Source: Georgenia sp. EYE_87 (GTDB taxonomy: Bacteria > Actinomycetota > Actinomycetes > Actinomycetales > Actinomycetaceae). Taken from it: a DNA stretch of 64,000 nt. The first letter of the stretch is position 1; each line of letters opens with the position of its first letter. Below are positions 1-7,463 of this stretch, piece after piece. The notes beneath the pieces were generated by a model. It was not told the DNA's origin. It saw only the letters and a list, made by a program, of their open reading frames with translations, and searched no databases. The position numbers were made by a program, and so were the translations under genes. Where the stretch lies: positions 42,152-106,151 of the forward strand of contig NZ_JAHXNL010000013.1 in NCBI RefSeq assembly GCF_023148685.1, given 5' to 3'.

Positions 1-327
1 GATCACCCGCAGCGCGACCAGGGGCCAGATGCCCGGGGTCAGCGCGCACAGCACGGAGGCGACGACGTGGAGACCGATCCCGATCATCGCCGGTCCTCGC
101 CGGCCGTAGCGGTCGGACAGCGGGCCGGTGATGAGCTGGCCGATCGCGCCGCCGATGAGCACCCCGGTGATGGTGGCCTGGACGAGGGCGGGACCGGACC
201 CGAGGTCGTCGGCGACGACGGGCAGTGAGGGCAGGTACAGGTCGGTGGTGACCGCGGGGAGCGCGGCCATCGCACCGAGAAGGAGGACGAACGAGGCGCG
301 GGGTCGGGCACCGGCCGGGAACGTCAC
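1..327 (-). CDS. Bcr/CflA-type MFS drug exporter, N-terminal part
   Basis: The first 109 residues of a major facilitator superfamily exporter; the gene runs off the left edge. The start is GTG at 327, because the ATG at 335 leads into a stop after three codons. A first membrane segment (about residues 12-30) is followed by TTDLYLPSLP, typical of Bcr/CflA drug/proton antiporters. The MFS loop motif appears as GPLSDRYGRR (about residues 73-82). Family members export drugs such as bicyclomycin or chloramphenicol across the inner membrane; the substrate here is unknown. It is followed on the same strand by a LysR regulator reading toward it. Confidence 0.8.
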   Translation of the reverse strand, partial: MTFPAGARPRASFVLLLGAMAALPAVTTDLYLPSLPVVADDLGSGPALVQATITGVLIGGAIGQLITGPLSDRYGRRGPAMIGIGLHVVASVLCALTPGIWPLVALRVI

Positions 328-406
328 GCGCCCATCGTGGCACGCGGAGCTCCGGCCGCCGGCGCGGAAGGGCACACGCGGAGCTCCGGCCGCCGGCGCG
401 GACGGG

Positions 407-1312
407 TCAGAGCGGCTCGAGCGCGGCCGCGACGGCCACCATCTGCTCGAGGACGGCCAGTGTCGCGGCGCGTGGCTCGGTGCGCGTGATGCGGTGGCGC
501 ACGAAGAGGCGGCGCGTGCCGAGACCGGGCAGCGCCGCCCAACGCACGTTCTCCGGCAGCTGACGGCGCATGGCGAGCTCCGGCAGGAGGGCGACGCCGA
601 GCCCGCCGGCCACCATGGCGAGGGCGACGTCGAAGTCCAGGTAGCGGTGGGCGGTGCGCGGCGTGAAGGACAGCTCCGACGCCAGCCGCGCGAGCGCCCG
701 GTCGGCGGCACCGCGCGGCTCCGGTGCCAGCCAGGTGCGGCCCACCAGGTCGAGCAGGCCGGCGGGCTCGGGGTCCGTCGCCGGCAGCACCACCACCCAC
801 GGCTCGTCGAGGAAGGGCACGTCGCGCGAGCCCTGCGGCGCCGGGGACGGGCTGGAGACGTCGTGCTCGATGACGAGCAGGTCGAGCTCGCCGCGGCGCA
901 GCGCGCGCCGGCCGTGCTCCTCGGCCACCTCGTGCACCACCAGGTCGACACCGGGGAGGGTCTGCTCGAGCTCGGCGAGCAGCGGCACGAGCACCGCGCG
1001 GATGGCGGTCTGGAAGGCGCCGACCACGACGACGCCGGAGACGTCACCCTCCAGCGCTGCCAGCGAGCGGCGAGTCTCGCCCAGCTCGGACTCGATGCGC
1101 TCGGCCGCGTCGGCGAGGACCTTCCCGGCCGGCGTCAGGGTTGCGCCCGTGGGCTGCCGGTCGAGCACCCGCACGCCGGTCTCGGCCTCGAGACGCGCTA
1201 TTTGCTGAGACACGGCGGAAGGGCTCAGACGCAAAGCGTCGGCCGCGGCGAGAACGCCTCCGGACCGGCTCACGGCCAAGAGAACGCCAAGCCTGCGTGG
1301 GTCGATGTCCAT
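407..1312 (-). CDS. LysR-family transcriptional regulator
   Basis: A 301-residue protein of usual LysR length. The N-terminal winged HTH (about residues 5-64) contains AADALRLSPSAVSQQIARLE, with the standard recognition-helix pattern, followed by the linker helix and a type 2 periplasmic-binding-like effector domain (about 90-295). It sits 80 bases upstream of the MFS exporter on the same strand and diverges from the small membrane protein at 1384. It may control the exporter, the neighbour, or both. No effector can be inferred. Confidence 0.88.
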   Translation of the reverse strand: MDIDPRRLGVLLAVSRSGGVLAAADALRLSPSAVSQQIARLEAETGVRVLDRQPTGATLTPAGKVLADAAERIESELGETRRSLAALEGDVSGVVVVGAFQTAIRAVLVPLLAELEQTLPGVDLVVHEVAEEHGRRALRRGELDLLVIEHDVSSPSPAPQGSRDVPFLDEPWVVVLPATDPEPAGLLDLVGRTWLAPEPRGAADRALARLASELSFTPRTAHRYLDFDVALAMVAGGLGVALLPELAMRRQLPENVRWAALPGLGTRRLFVRHRITRTEPRAATLAVLEQMVAVAAALEPL

Positions 1313-1383
1313 GAAGCAAAACTGTATACCCGATGCGATTTCATTCGATTGCTCTTTATGCGCGACGGCCTCACGATTGTCCT

Positions 1384-1896
1384 GTGCCTGAGATTGTCGC
1401 CTCCGTGATCGTCACCGTCGGCTGGGTCGGTGTCATCGTCCAGCTGGTGGCCTACGCCCTGCTCTCCACCGGTCGTCTTCCGGCAGGTTCCGTCAGCTAC
1501 CAGGGCCTGAACGTCTTTGGCGCGATCGCGGTCGGCGCCAGCTCTGCGTCGAGCGGCGCGTGGCCCTCCGCCGTCGCCAACGGTATCTGGATCGCGATCG
1601 GCGTCGTGGCGATCGTGGCGCTGAAGCGGCACCTCGTCACCCGCCGTCTTCGGGCCGCCGCCCGCACCGCCCAGCAGCTCCGCGACCAGCACGTGGCACG
1701 CGCCGCCCGCCGTTCCGTCGTCTCACCCGCGCAGCCCGGCACGACGGCCGAGGCCGGACCGGTCCCCGCGGAGGCCGGGCCCGTCCTCGCCACCCTCGCG
1801 GACCGGCCGCTCCACCCGGGGTCCACCCGTCCGGCAGGACGACCCGAGCGCGCCGACCGCCGTCGCCGCCGCACCCGCGAGAAGGTGGCCGCCTGA
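1384..1896 (+). CDS. Small membrane protein, CBU_0592-like
   Basis: About 170 residues from a GTG at 1384; an upstream in-frame ATG at 1333 would add 17 residues rich in Arg and His that do not look like an N-terminus. Three hydrophobic segments (about residues 4-27, 38-58, 63-82) include GWVGVIVQLVAYALLSTGRL and YQGLNVFGAIAVG, resembling the CBU_0592 family of small membrane proteins of unknown function. The tail (85-170) is basic and low in complexity, with a repeated Ala/Gly/Pro stretch around EAGPVPAEAGPVLA. It diverges from the LysR gene. Confidence 0.6.
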   Translation: MPEIVASVIVTVGWVGVIVQLVAYALLSTGRLPAGSVSYQGLNVFGAIAVGASSASSGAWPSAVANGIWIAIGVVAIVALKRHLVTRRLRAAARTAQQLRDQHVARAARRSVVSPAQPGTTAEAGPVPAEAGPVLATLADRPLHPGSTRPAGRPERADRRRRRTREKVAA

Positions 1897-1910
1897 GGCA
1901 GTGCGGTCGT

Positions 1911-1980
1911 CGTCCGACCGAACACTCGCCGTCCGACCGAACACTCGCCGTCCGACCTGACCGTCGCCGTCCGACCTAAC
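1911..1980 (+). repeat. Four tandem 19-bp repeats
   Basis: Four head-to-tail copies of a unit close to CGTCCGACCGAACACTCGC, starting at 1911, 1930, 1949 and 1968. The first two are identical, the third diverges in its second half and the fourth is partial. They lie in the 98-base gap between two convergent genes. The function is unknown; replication slippage alone would explain them. Confidence 0.85.
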
Positions 1981-1994
1981 GGACGCCGCGAGTG

Positions 1995-2909
1995 TCAGCC
2001 CCCTTGCCGACGGAGGCGGTCCAGCTGCTCTCGCGCCTCCTCGGCCGCGGCCTGCGCCTCGACGTGGGCGACGGCCGCGTCCTGGCGCGCCTCGGCGGCC
2101 TCGTCGAGCCGGTCCTCCACCCCCGCGAGAGTGTGCTCGCGCTCGTCGAGCCGCCGACGGAGCTCCTCGACCTCGGAGCGCAGCTGCAGGGCGCGGGCCT
2201 CCAGGCGGTGAGCCTGGTCCTCGGCCGACCGCAGCTCCCGCTCGGCGGTCGCCGCACCCCGTTCCGCCGCGTGCGCCCGCTCCTCGGCCCGGGCGATCTC
2301 AGCACGCAGGGCCGCGGCGGCGTCCTCCTTGCCGGTCCGACCGGCCGGCCGAGCGGTCCTCCCGCGCGCGGCCCGCGGCGCCTGGGCACCCAGGGCCTCG
2401 GGCACCGCCAGCACCCCGGCGAGCTCGACCGGATCCAGGCCGACGGCGGCCATCGGCTCCACCAGGAGACCGGTGCGCAGGGCGGCCGCGGCCGCCTCGT
2501 CCGCCATCGCGGCCTGCAGGGTCGCCGCGGTCTGCTCCGCCGCCGCCTCGCTCACCTTGTGCCCGAGGCGCCCCGCGACCTTGCGGCCCTCCCGGACGAC
2601 GGCCGCGACGAGCTGGCGCCGCTGCCGGTTGAGGTCGCGCAGCTGGGCCGCGTCGAGGTCCGCCTGGGCCTCGCGCATCGCCTCGCCCAGCTCCAGCACC
2701 TGATCCAGCTGGTCGGTGAGGTGCCGCACCATCGTGTTTGCCAGCCAGGCAGCGGCCGCAGGCTTGGGCAGCGCCTTGACCGCCCGAGCGAGGTCGGCGT
2801 CGCCGTCGGCCTTGATCCGGCCCGCCCGCTCGTTCCTCGCCGCGACGAACTCGCCGGGCGGCAGCGCGTAGAGCTCCCCGGCGACCGCGACAAGCTCCTC
2901 GGTCCTCAC
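1995..2909 (-). CDS. Coiled-coil protein of unknown function next to the tad locus
   Basis: A 304-residue Ala/Glu/Arg-rich protein. The start is taken as GTG at 2909, giving VRTEELVAVAGELYALPPGE, just 5 bases after the stop of the TadG-like gene. Residues 1-150 hold a helical region with FVAARNERA and KPAAAAWLANTMVR, seen in actinobacterial hypothetical proteins. Residues about 185-300 are a long predicted coiled coil with heptad-like Glu/Arg/Leu spacing. There is no signal peptide or membrane segment, so it is probably cytoplasmic. Its position as the last gene of the tad transcription unit is the only functional hint. Confidence 0.65.
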   Translation of the reverse strand: MRTEELVAVAGELYALPPGEFVAARNERAGRIKADGDADLARAVKALPKPAAAAWLANTMVRHLTDQLDQVLELGEAMREAQADLDAAQLRDLNRQRRQLVAAVVREGRKVAGRLGHKVSEAAAEQTAATLQAAMADEAAAAALRTGLLVEPMAAVGLDPVELAGVLAVPEALGAQAPRAARGRTARPAGRTGKEDAAAALRAEIARAEERAHAAERGAATAERELRSAEDQAHRLEARALQLRSEVEELRRRLDEREHTLAGVEDRLDEAAEARQDAAVAHVEAQAAAEEAREQLDRLRRQGG

Positions 2910-2914
2910 GGCGG

Positions 2915-3403
2915 TCAGCCCGCCCGGGCGGTGGTCGTCACGCGCAGGGCGATGCCGTCGCTCCAGGGCAGGAGCACCCACGGGACCAGCGGCGGGCGTG
3001 CCGTCGCGGCGAGCGTGACCTGCGCCGTCGTCCCGTCCGGCGTCCCGGTCGGCTCGGCCACCCGCAGGCCGTCGAACTCGCCTACCAGCGCCGCCGGCGC
3101 GGCGCCCAGATACTCGCGCACGGCGGCGTCGACAGACGCGTCCGACAGCGGTACGAGGGTGGCACCGTCGGCCGGGCCCGCGGGCGCGCCGTAGTAGGCC
3201 GCGACGTCGATGGCGTCAGCGGCGTCGACCGCGGCCCCGTCCGCGAGGGCGAGGAGGCGTTTGCGTTCGATGTGCACCGCCGAGGCGCTCGCCACCACGA
3301 GCACCAGGGCCAGCACCAGCGCCCCGAACGCGAGTGTCAGGAGCATGATCTGACCCTCCTCCCCCGTCCCCGGGGCCGCCATCCGGCGCCGCAGCGTCCT
3401 CAT
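2915..3403 (-). CDS. TadG/Rv3654c-like pilus-assembly protein
   Basis: About 162 residues, starting at ATG 3403, which overlaps the stop of the preceding TadE-like gene (ATGA). After a short basic N-terminus, GEEGQIMLLTLAFGALVLAL marks the start of a single transmembrane segment (about residues 15-40), as in TadE/TadG-type pseudopilins. IERKRLLALADGAAVDAADA follows, typical of the Tad-like helicase-associated/TadG group in actinobacteria. The rest is an extracytoplasmic domain. It probably acts at the membrane as a minor pseudopilin. Confidence 0.75.
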   Translation of the reverse strand: MRTLRRRMAAPGTGEEGQIMLLTLAFGALVLALVLVVASASAVHIERKRLLALADGAAVDAADAIDVAAYYGAPAGPADGATLVPLSDASVDAAVREYLGAAPAALVGEFDGLRVAEPTGTPDGTTAQVTLAATARPPLVPWVLLPWSDGIALRVTTTARAG

Positions 3404-3981
3404 CGCGCCGCCCGGAACTCGGGGACGGCGGCGACGTGGGTGGCACTGACCGGCACGGTAGCCGGCACCGCGTCGACGACGACGTCCGGGACGAGGGGCA
3501 GGTCGACGCTCGTGGCGACGGTGACCACGACCCGGGCGCCGGGCGTCAGGCACGGCTCCTCCGTGCAGTCGACCTGGAGCGCTCCCGCGCCGTCGACCTC
3601 GAGCCCCTGGTCCTCGAAGGCCAGCTCGACGGCGAGACGTGCGGCGGCGACGCCCTCCTCCAGGGTCTCGGCCCGAGCGAGGAGGCGTCCCGCCTCGCGC
3701 GCCGCCCCCTCGGCGGCGAACGCGGCGGCCTGGATCTGTGCCAGCGTCAGGACCAGGTAGACGATGGGGACGAGCAGCAGCAGGCTGACACCCAGGAACT
3801 CCACGACGGCGCTGCCCCGCTCCCCGTCGCCCATCCCCCGCAGCCGCGCCCGGAGCGCACCGACAGCACAGGCGGCACAGGCAGCGCCAGCAGTGCCAAC
3901 CCTGCGAGCACGGCCGGCACGGCCAGCACGGGCGCAAGGACGTCCGGGGTCCGACAGCGAGCCCGCCCGCTCCCCGCTCAC
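3400..3981 (-). CDS. TadE-like minor pseudopilin
   Basis: Up to 193 residues from a GTG at 3981 that overlaps the previous stop (GTGA). A second possible start is the ATG at 3834, giving MGDGERGSAVVEFLGVSLLL, where the TadE motif sits at the very N-terminus; residues before it are Ala/Arg-rich and of doubtful use. The RGSAVVEF motif, with the conserved Glu at +5 of the hydrophobic helix, is diagnostic of TadE-like proteins. Two Cys (VDCTEEPC) lie in the exported domain and could form a disulfide. Confidence 0.8.
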   Translation of the reverse strand: MSGERAGSLSDPGRPCARAGRAGRARRVGTAGAACAACAVGALRARLRGMGDGERGSAVVEFLGVSLLLLVPIVYLVLTLAQIQAAAFAAEGAAREAGRLLARAETLEEGVAAARLAVELAFEDQGLEVDGAGALQVDCTEEPCLTPGARVVVTVATSVDLPLVPDVVVDAVPATVPVSATHVAAVPEFRAAR

Positions 3982-4394
3982 CCGAGCGCCTCCTCGAGCA
4001 CCGCGTGCCCGCTCACGTCGAGCACCCCCGACGGGCCGAGCAGACCCAGCACCGGCAGCGGCGCGCTGACCTGGACGCGGACGAGGGTCGTGCCGCCCCG
4101 GTCCACCAGAGAGGCGGAGACATCGCGCGCGTACCGGGGCGAGAGGGTCATGCCGATGAGCTCACGCGTGCGCGCGACACCCTGCGCGGGAGTCGAGCCC
4201 ACGAGCGCGGCGTGCCGGGCGCCCTCGGAGGCCGAGTCGACGAGCGTGTTGCGCACATGGAGCCCCAGCACCAGCTGCAGCAGCGCAGCGACGATCGTCA
4301 CGACCAGCACCGAGACCAGGACGAACTCGACGACGGCGGAACCGCGGTCACCCTCGGTGATCAGCCCACGCCACCGCGCGCGGACCCCCGTCAG
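3978..4394 (-). CDS. TadE-like pseudopilin
   Basis: About 138 residues with the TadE signature DRGSAVVEFVLVSVLVV followed by a hydrophobic helix. No ATG, GTG or TTG exists in frame between the upstream small gene and this motif. The best start is a CTG at 4394 overlapping the upstream TGA (CTGA). The alternative, a GTG at 4655, would make the protein overlap the whole DUF4244 gene with an unlikely Arg-rich sequence. It belongs to the tad operon and overlaps the next gene by 4 bases. Confidence 0.72.
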   Translation of the reverse strand: MTGVRARWRGLITEGDRGSAVVEFVLVSVLVVTIVAALLQLVLGLHVRNTLVDSASEGARHAALVGSTPAQGVARTRELIGMTLSPRYARDVSASLVDRGGTTLVRVQVSAPLPVLGLLGPSGVLDVSGHAVLEEALG

Positions 4395-4588
4395 AAGGCC
4401 AGGACGCGGTTCATGGCCGTCTCGAACACGGTGGACAGGGCCGGGCCGGCCAGCGCCCAGATCGCGACGACGAGGCCTGCCGTCATCAGGGTGACGAGCA
4501 CCCAACCGGGCACGTCGCCTCGTTCGGGATCGTCCTGCGCGCACCAGCCGAGACGTGCCGCGATCAGGGTGAGCAGGGTGGTCCACAT
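4391..4588 (-). CDS. DUF4244-like small Flp-pilin-like protein
   Basis: A 65-residue protein with a good GGAGGT ribosome-binding site 7 bases before its ATG. The sequence has a short N-terminus, then GDVPGWVLVTLMTAGLVVAI, a single hydrophobic helix preceded by Gly, and ends with FETAMNRVLAF. This matches the DUF4244 family found between tadC and tadE genes in actinobacteria. It is probably the major pilin-like subunit of this tad system, by position and shape; this is inference. Confidence 0.78.
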   Translation of the reverse strand: MWTTLLTLIAARLGWCAQDDPERGDVPGWVLVTLMTAGLVVAIWALAGPALSTVFETAMNRVLAF

Positions 4589-4651
4589 GTCGTCTACCTC
4601 CGGTTGGGTCCTGACGGTCCTGGCCCGGCACGGCCGGGCGGCTGTCCGAAC

Positions 4652-5584
4652 TCACAGCCCCACCTGCAGCACTGCGAGTCCGGGAAAGATGGCGAAGAGC
4701 ACCGTGACCGGAAGCACCAGGAAGACGACCGGCACCATCATGCCGAGCTCCTTCTTCCCGCCGGTCTCCATCAGTTCTCGCCGTGCGGTCTCCCGCGCGT
4801 CCTGGGCCTGCGCGCGCAGCACCTCTGCGAGCGGCGTGCCTCGTTCCAGGGCAACGGCCACGCCCTCCGCGAACCGGGCGACGGCAGGTTCGTCGGTCCG
4901 GGCGGCCATGCGCTCGAGGGCGACAGCGAGCGGCACCCCGGACCGGGCCTCGGCGAGCGTGCGGCGCACGTCCAGGGCGAGCTCACCGTTGGTGCTGCGG
5001 GCGATCCGCTCGAGCGCGCCGACCGGCCCCTCACCGGCAGCGACCGCGAGGGCGAGGAGCTCCGCGACGTCGGGCAGCTCCATCGCCATACGCTGCTGCC
5101 GCCGGCGGACCTGGCTCGTCAGCGACTGGTCGCGCGCCACCGCTCCCCCCACCGCACACAGCAGGACGCCGACGAGGAGCGGGACGAGCGGGGCCCCGCG
5201 AAGGACGCCGAGAGTCAGCGCGCCGAGCAGGCCGACAGCGAGACCGACCGCGGCCCACATCAGCTGCTCGGTGCGGAACTGGTCGTGGGTCATCGTCCCG
5301 CCCAGCAGCTGGAGGCGGCGGCGGATGCTCACCGACGACGAACCGAGCCGCTCCAGCACTCGGCCGGCGTCGTGGAGCATCGGTGCGAGGAGCCGCTCGA
5401 GGGTCGGGAAGGGCGTGTGTACCGGCCGGTCGGCGAGCAGGCGGGACGTGCGCGGCCGCTCGCGCAGGTACGGCGCGATGCGATCGTCCAGGGTGATACG
5501 CCGCGCCGCCACGCGCCACAGCACGAGGCACAGACCGACTCCGCCCATCAGCCCGACGAATGCGCCGAGCGCCGTCGCGCTCAC
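4652..5584 (-). CDS. tadC: TadC-like type II secretion F-domain membrane protein
   Basis: 310 residues from a GTG at 5584 that overlaps the TadB stop (GTGA); longer starts would run into tadB. Two N-terminal membrane segments (about residues 5-22 and 105-150), a type II secretion F domain (about 155-280) with ELPDVAELLALAVAAGEGPV, and a C-terminal membrane helix ending AIFPGLAVLQVGL. It is an inner-membrane platform protein of the Tad pilus machine, pairing with TadB and powered by CpaF. Confidence 0.87.
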   Translation of the reverse strand: MSATALGAFVGLMGGVGLCLVLWRVAARRITLDDRIAPYLRERPRTSRLLADRPVHTPFPTLERLLAPMLHDAGRVLERLGSSSVSIRRRLQLLGGTMTHDQFRTEQLMWAAVGLAVGLLGALTLGVLRGAPLVPLLVGVLLCAVGGAVARDQSLTSQVRRRQQRMAMELPDVAELLALAVAAGEGPVGALERIARSTNGELALDVRRTLAEARSGVPLAVALERMAARTDEPAVARFAEGVAVALERGTPLAEVLRAQAQDARETARRELMETGGKKELGMMVPVVFLVLPVTVLFAIFPGLAVLQVGL

Positions 5585-6441
5585 CGCAGCACCCGGGCGT
5601 CCTCGGGCAGCCGCCCGATACGCACCATGAGCACGTAGGCGAGCAGGCTGCACCCCGCACCGGACGCCAGGACGATCACACCGAGGGCGGAGTTGTAGGC
5701 CTCAGCGGTCTCCGTCCGCGTGGAGAGCAGCAGAAGAACCACCCACGGGGCCGCCACGGCCATACGCGCTCCCGCGACCGTCCACGACTGGCGCGCCTCC
5801 AGCTCGCCGCGGGTGCGCAGGTCGTCCCGAATCATCTTTGCCAGCGTCCGCAGCAGGCGGCCGAGGTCCGTGCCACCCACCTCCCGGGTGAGCCGCAGGG
5901 CCTCGACGATGCGATCCGCGACCGGGTCCGCCAGACGCGCCTTCAACGCCTCCAACGCCTCGGCGAAGCGGCCGGTCGCCCGGTAGTCCTCGGCGAACTG
6001 CCGGAACTCCGCCCGGACCTCCTCCGGGCCGCGCTCCCCCAGCGCGATGAGCGCCTCCGGCAGCGAGAGGCCGGCCCGGATCGCGGAGGCGAGGTCGTCG
6101 AGGACCTCGGGCCAGACCGTGCGCAGCTCCGTGCGACGTCTGCGGGCCCGCGTGCGCACGGCGACCGAGGGTGCGCCGGCCAGAATGACGGCGAAGCTTG
6201 CGGCGATCGGTGGGGAGCCGGTCAGGGCCGCCGCCGTGACGAAGGTGACCAGGCCCAGCAGACCCGAGGTGATCAGCAGCGACGTCGGGGTGACCGACGG
6301 GGCGCCCGCCTGGACGAGGAGGTCCTGGGTGCGGTCCGACCATCCCGGCACCGATCGACGTCGTGGCTCGCGCGGGTCGAAGAAGGACAGCCAGATGCTG
6401 AGCAGCCCCGCCCCGAGGAGCAGCCCCACGACGACGCCCAT
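5581..6441 (-). CDS. tadB: TadB-like type II secretion F-domain membrane protein
   Basis: 286 residues starting at ATG 6441, two bases after the cpaF stop. Membrane segments at about 3-18, 55-95, 225-245 and 255-275 flank an F domain (about 110-215) with WPEVLDDLASAIRAGLSLPE and GGTDLGRLLRTLAKMIRDDL. It is a platform protein of the Tad pilus in the inner membrane. The order cpaF-tadB-tadC is the normal one. Confidence 0.88.
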   Translation of the reverse strand: MGVVVGLLLGAGLLSIWLSFFDPREPRRRSVPGWSDRTQDLLVQAGAPSVTPTSLLITSGLLGLVTFVTAAALTGSPPIAASFAVILAGAPSVAVRTRARRRRTELRTVWPEVLDDLASAIRAGLSLPEALIALGERGPEEVRAEFRQFAEDYRATGRFAEALEALKARLADPVADRIVEALRLTREVGGTDLGRLLRTLAKMIRDDLRTRGELEARQSWTVAGARMAVAAPWVVLLLLSTRTETAEAYNSALGVIVLASGAGCSLLAYVLMVRIGRLPEDARVLR

Positions 6442-6443
6442 GG

Positions 6444-7223
6444 TCAGCGCCCCGTGCCGGCGAGCAGCACCGACAGGTCGTAGCCGGCCCGGCGGAACCT
6501 CTCCTCGCCGTCAGGAAAGCCGGAGGACCGCCGCAGGTGACCGTCCTGCCGGACGAAGAGCTCGGCCGTCTCCACGATGCCGTCCTCGACCCTGCCGGTC
6601 ACCGCGATGACCTCCCGCACGCTGCGCCTGCCCTCCCGGTCGAGCTCCAGATGCACGACCAGGTCGATGGCGGCGGCCACCGTCGGCACCACGAACGCCG
6701 CCGTGACGTTCTCGCCTGCTAGCAGCGGGAGCGTGCAGAGCTTCGTGACGGCCTCCCGTGCGGAGTTGGCGTGCAGGGTGCACATCCCGGGAATACCGGC
6801 GTTCAGGGCGACGAGCATGTCGAAGGCCTCCGCCTCCCGGACCTCGCCGATGATGATGCGGTCGGGGCGCATGCGCAGCGCCTCCTTGACCAGCCGGCGC
6901 AGCGGGACCTCGCCCGTCCCCTCGAGGTTGGCCTGCCGCGTCTGCATCGCCACGGTGTCCCGGTTGGTCAGCCGGAGCTCGAAGACCTCCTCGGCCGTGA
7001 TCACCCGTTGCCCGGCGGGGATCGCGCCCGCGAGCGCACCGACCATGGTGGTCTTCCCGGCCTGGGTGGCCCCGGAGACGAGGATGTTCATGCCCGCCAC
7101 CACGGCTGCGTCGAGGAAGGCCGCCGCCTGGCTCGTGAGCGAGCCGAGCGCGACGAGGTCGCTCAGGCGTCGGGCCCGGGTGATGTACTTACGGATGTTG
7201 ACCGCCCACGCGGAGCGGGAGCA
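6444..7223 (-). pseudogene. cpaF: CpaF/TadA pilus ATPase, 5'-truncated
   Basis: The C-terminal 260 or so residues of the Tad secretion ATPase. Clear CpaF features: VNIRKYI, LSDLVALGSLTSQAAAFLDA, Walker A GATQAGKTT, an Asp-box region with AEEVFEL, Walker B RIIIGEVREAEAFDML, and a conserved TLHANSA His box. The similarity stops near 7,215-7,224; normal CpaF proteins have about 140 further N-terminal residues, and none is visible upstream. The start GTG at 7103 lies immediately before the Walker A region and would not give a working ATPase. The truncation coincides with the edge of a mobile region. Confidence 0.85.
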
Positions 7224-7224
7224 A

Positions 7225-7260
7225 GTTCGATAAGTGCCGCCACTCAGTTCAGATAAGTGG
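7225..7260. repeat. Direct repeats at the cpaF junction
   Basis: Two copies of a 12-13 base word, GTTCGATAAGTG (7225-7236) and GTTCAGATAAGTG (7247-7259), lie 22 bases apart exactly where cpaF similarity ends. They could be subterminal binding sites at the end of the mobile element. No matching copy was seen at the other side of the element. Confidence 0.55.
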
Positions 7261-7463
7261 CTGCAGCCGGCGGCTCAGGTCGGGGGGAGGACGACACGAG
7301 AGAGCACCACCGGCCGACGGCGGCCCAACGGGCGGTCAGGCGCCTAGTTCGCGCTCCTGAGGCGGCATCGTCAGCCGGTCGCCGGGGGTCACCAACGCGA
7401 TCGATGGCGCGCCTATGGAAGCGGTTGACATGCCGGGTGGTCCGTCTGACCTCTGCACCGAGT

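Noticed and set aside
128..1408. Long plus-strand open frame opposite the LysR gene
   Set aside because: It is the antisense shadow of the LysR gene. The product is Arg/Gly/His-rich with no domain, while the minus strand shows a clear LysR protein.
3978..4655. Long form of the second TadE-like gene starting at 4655
   Set aside because: It would overlap the entire DUF4244-like gene, and its first 90 residues are an Arg-rich shadow sequence.
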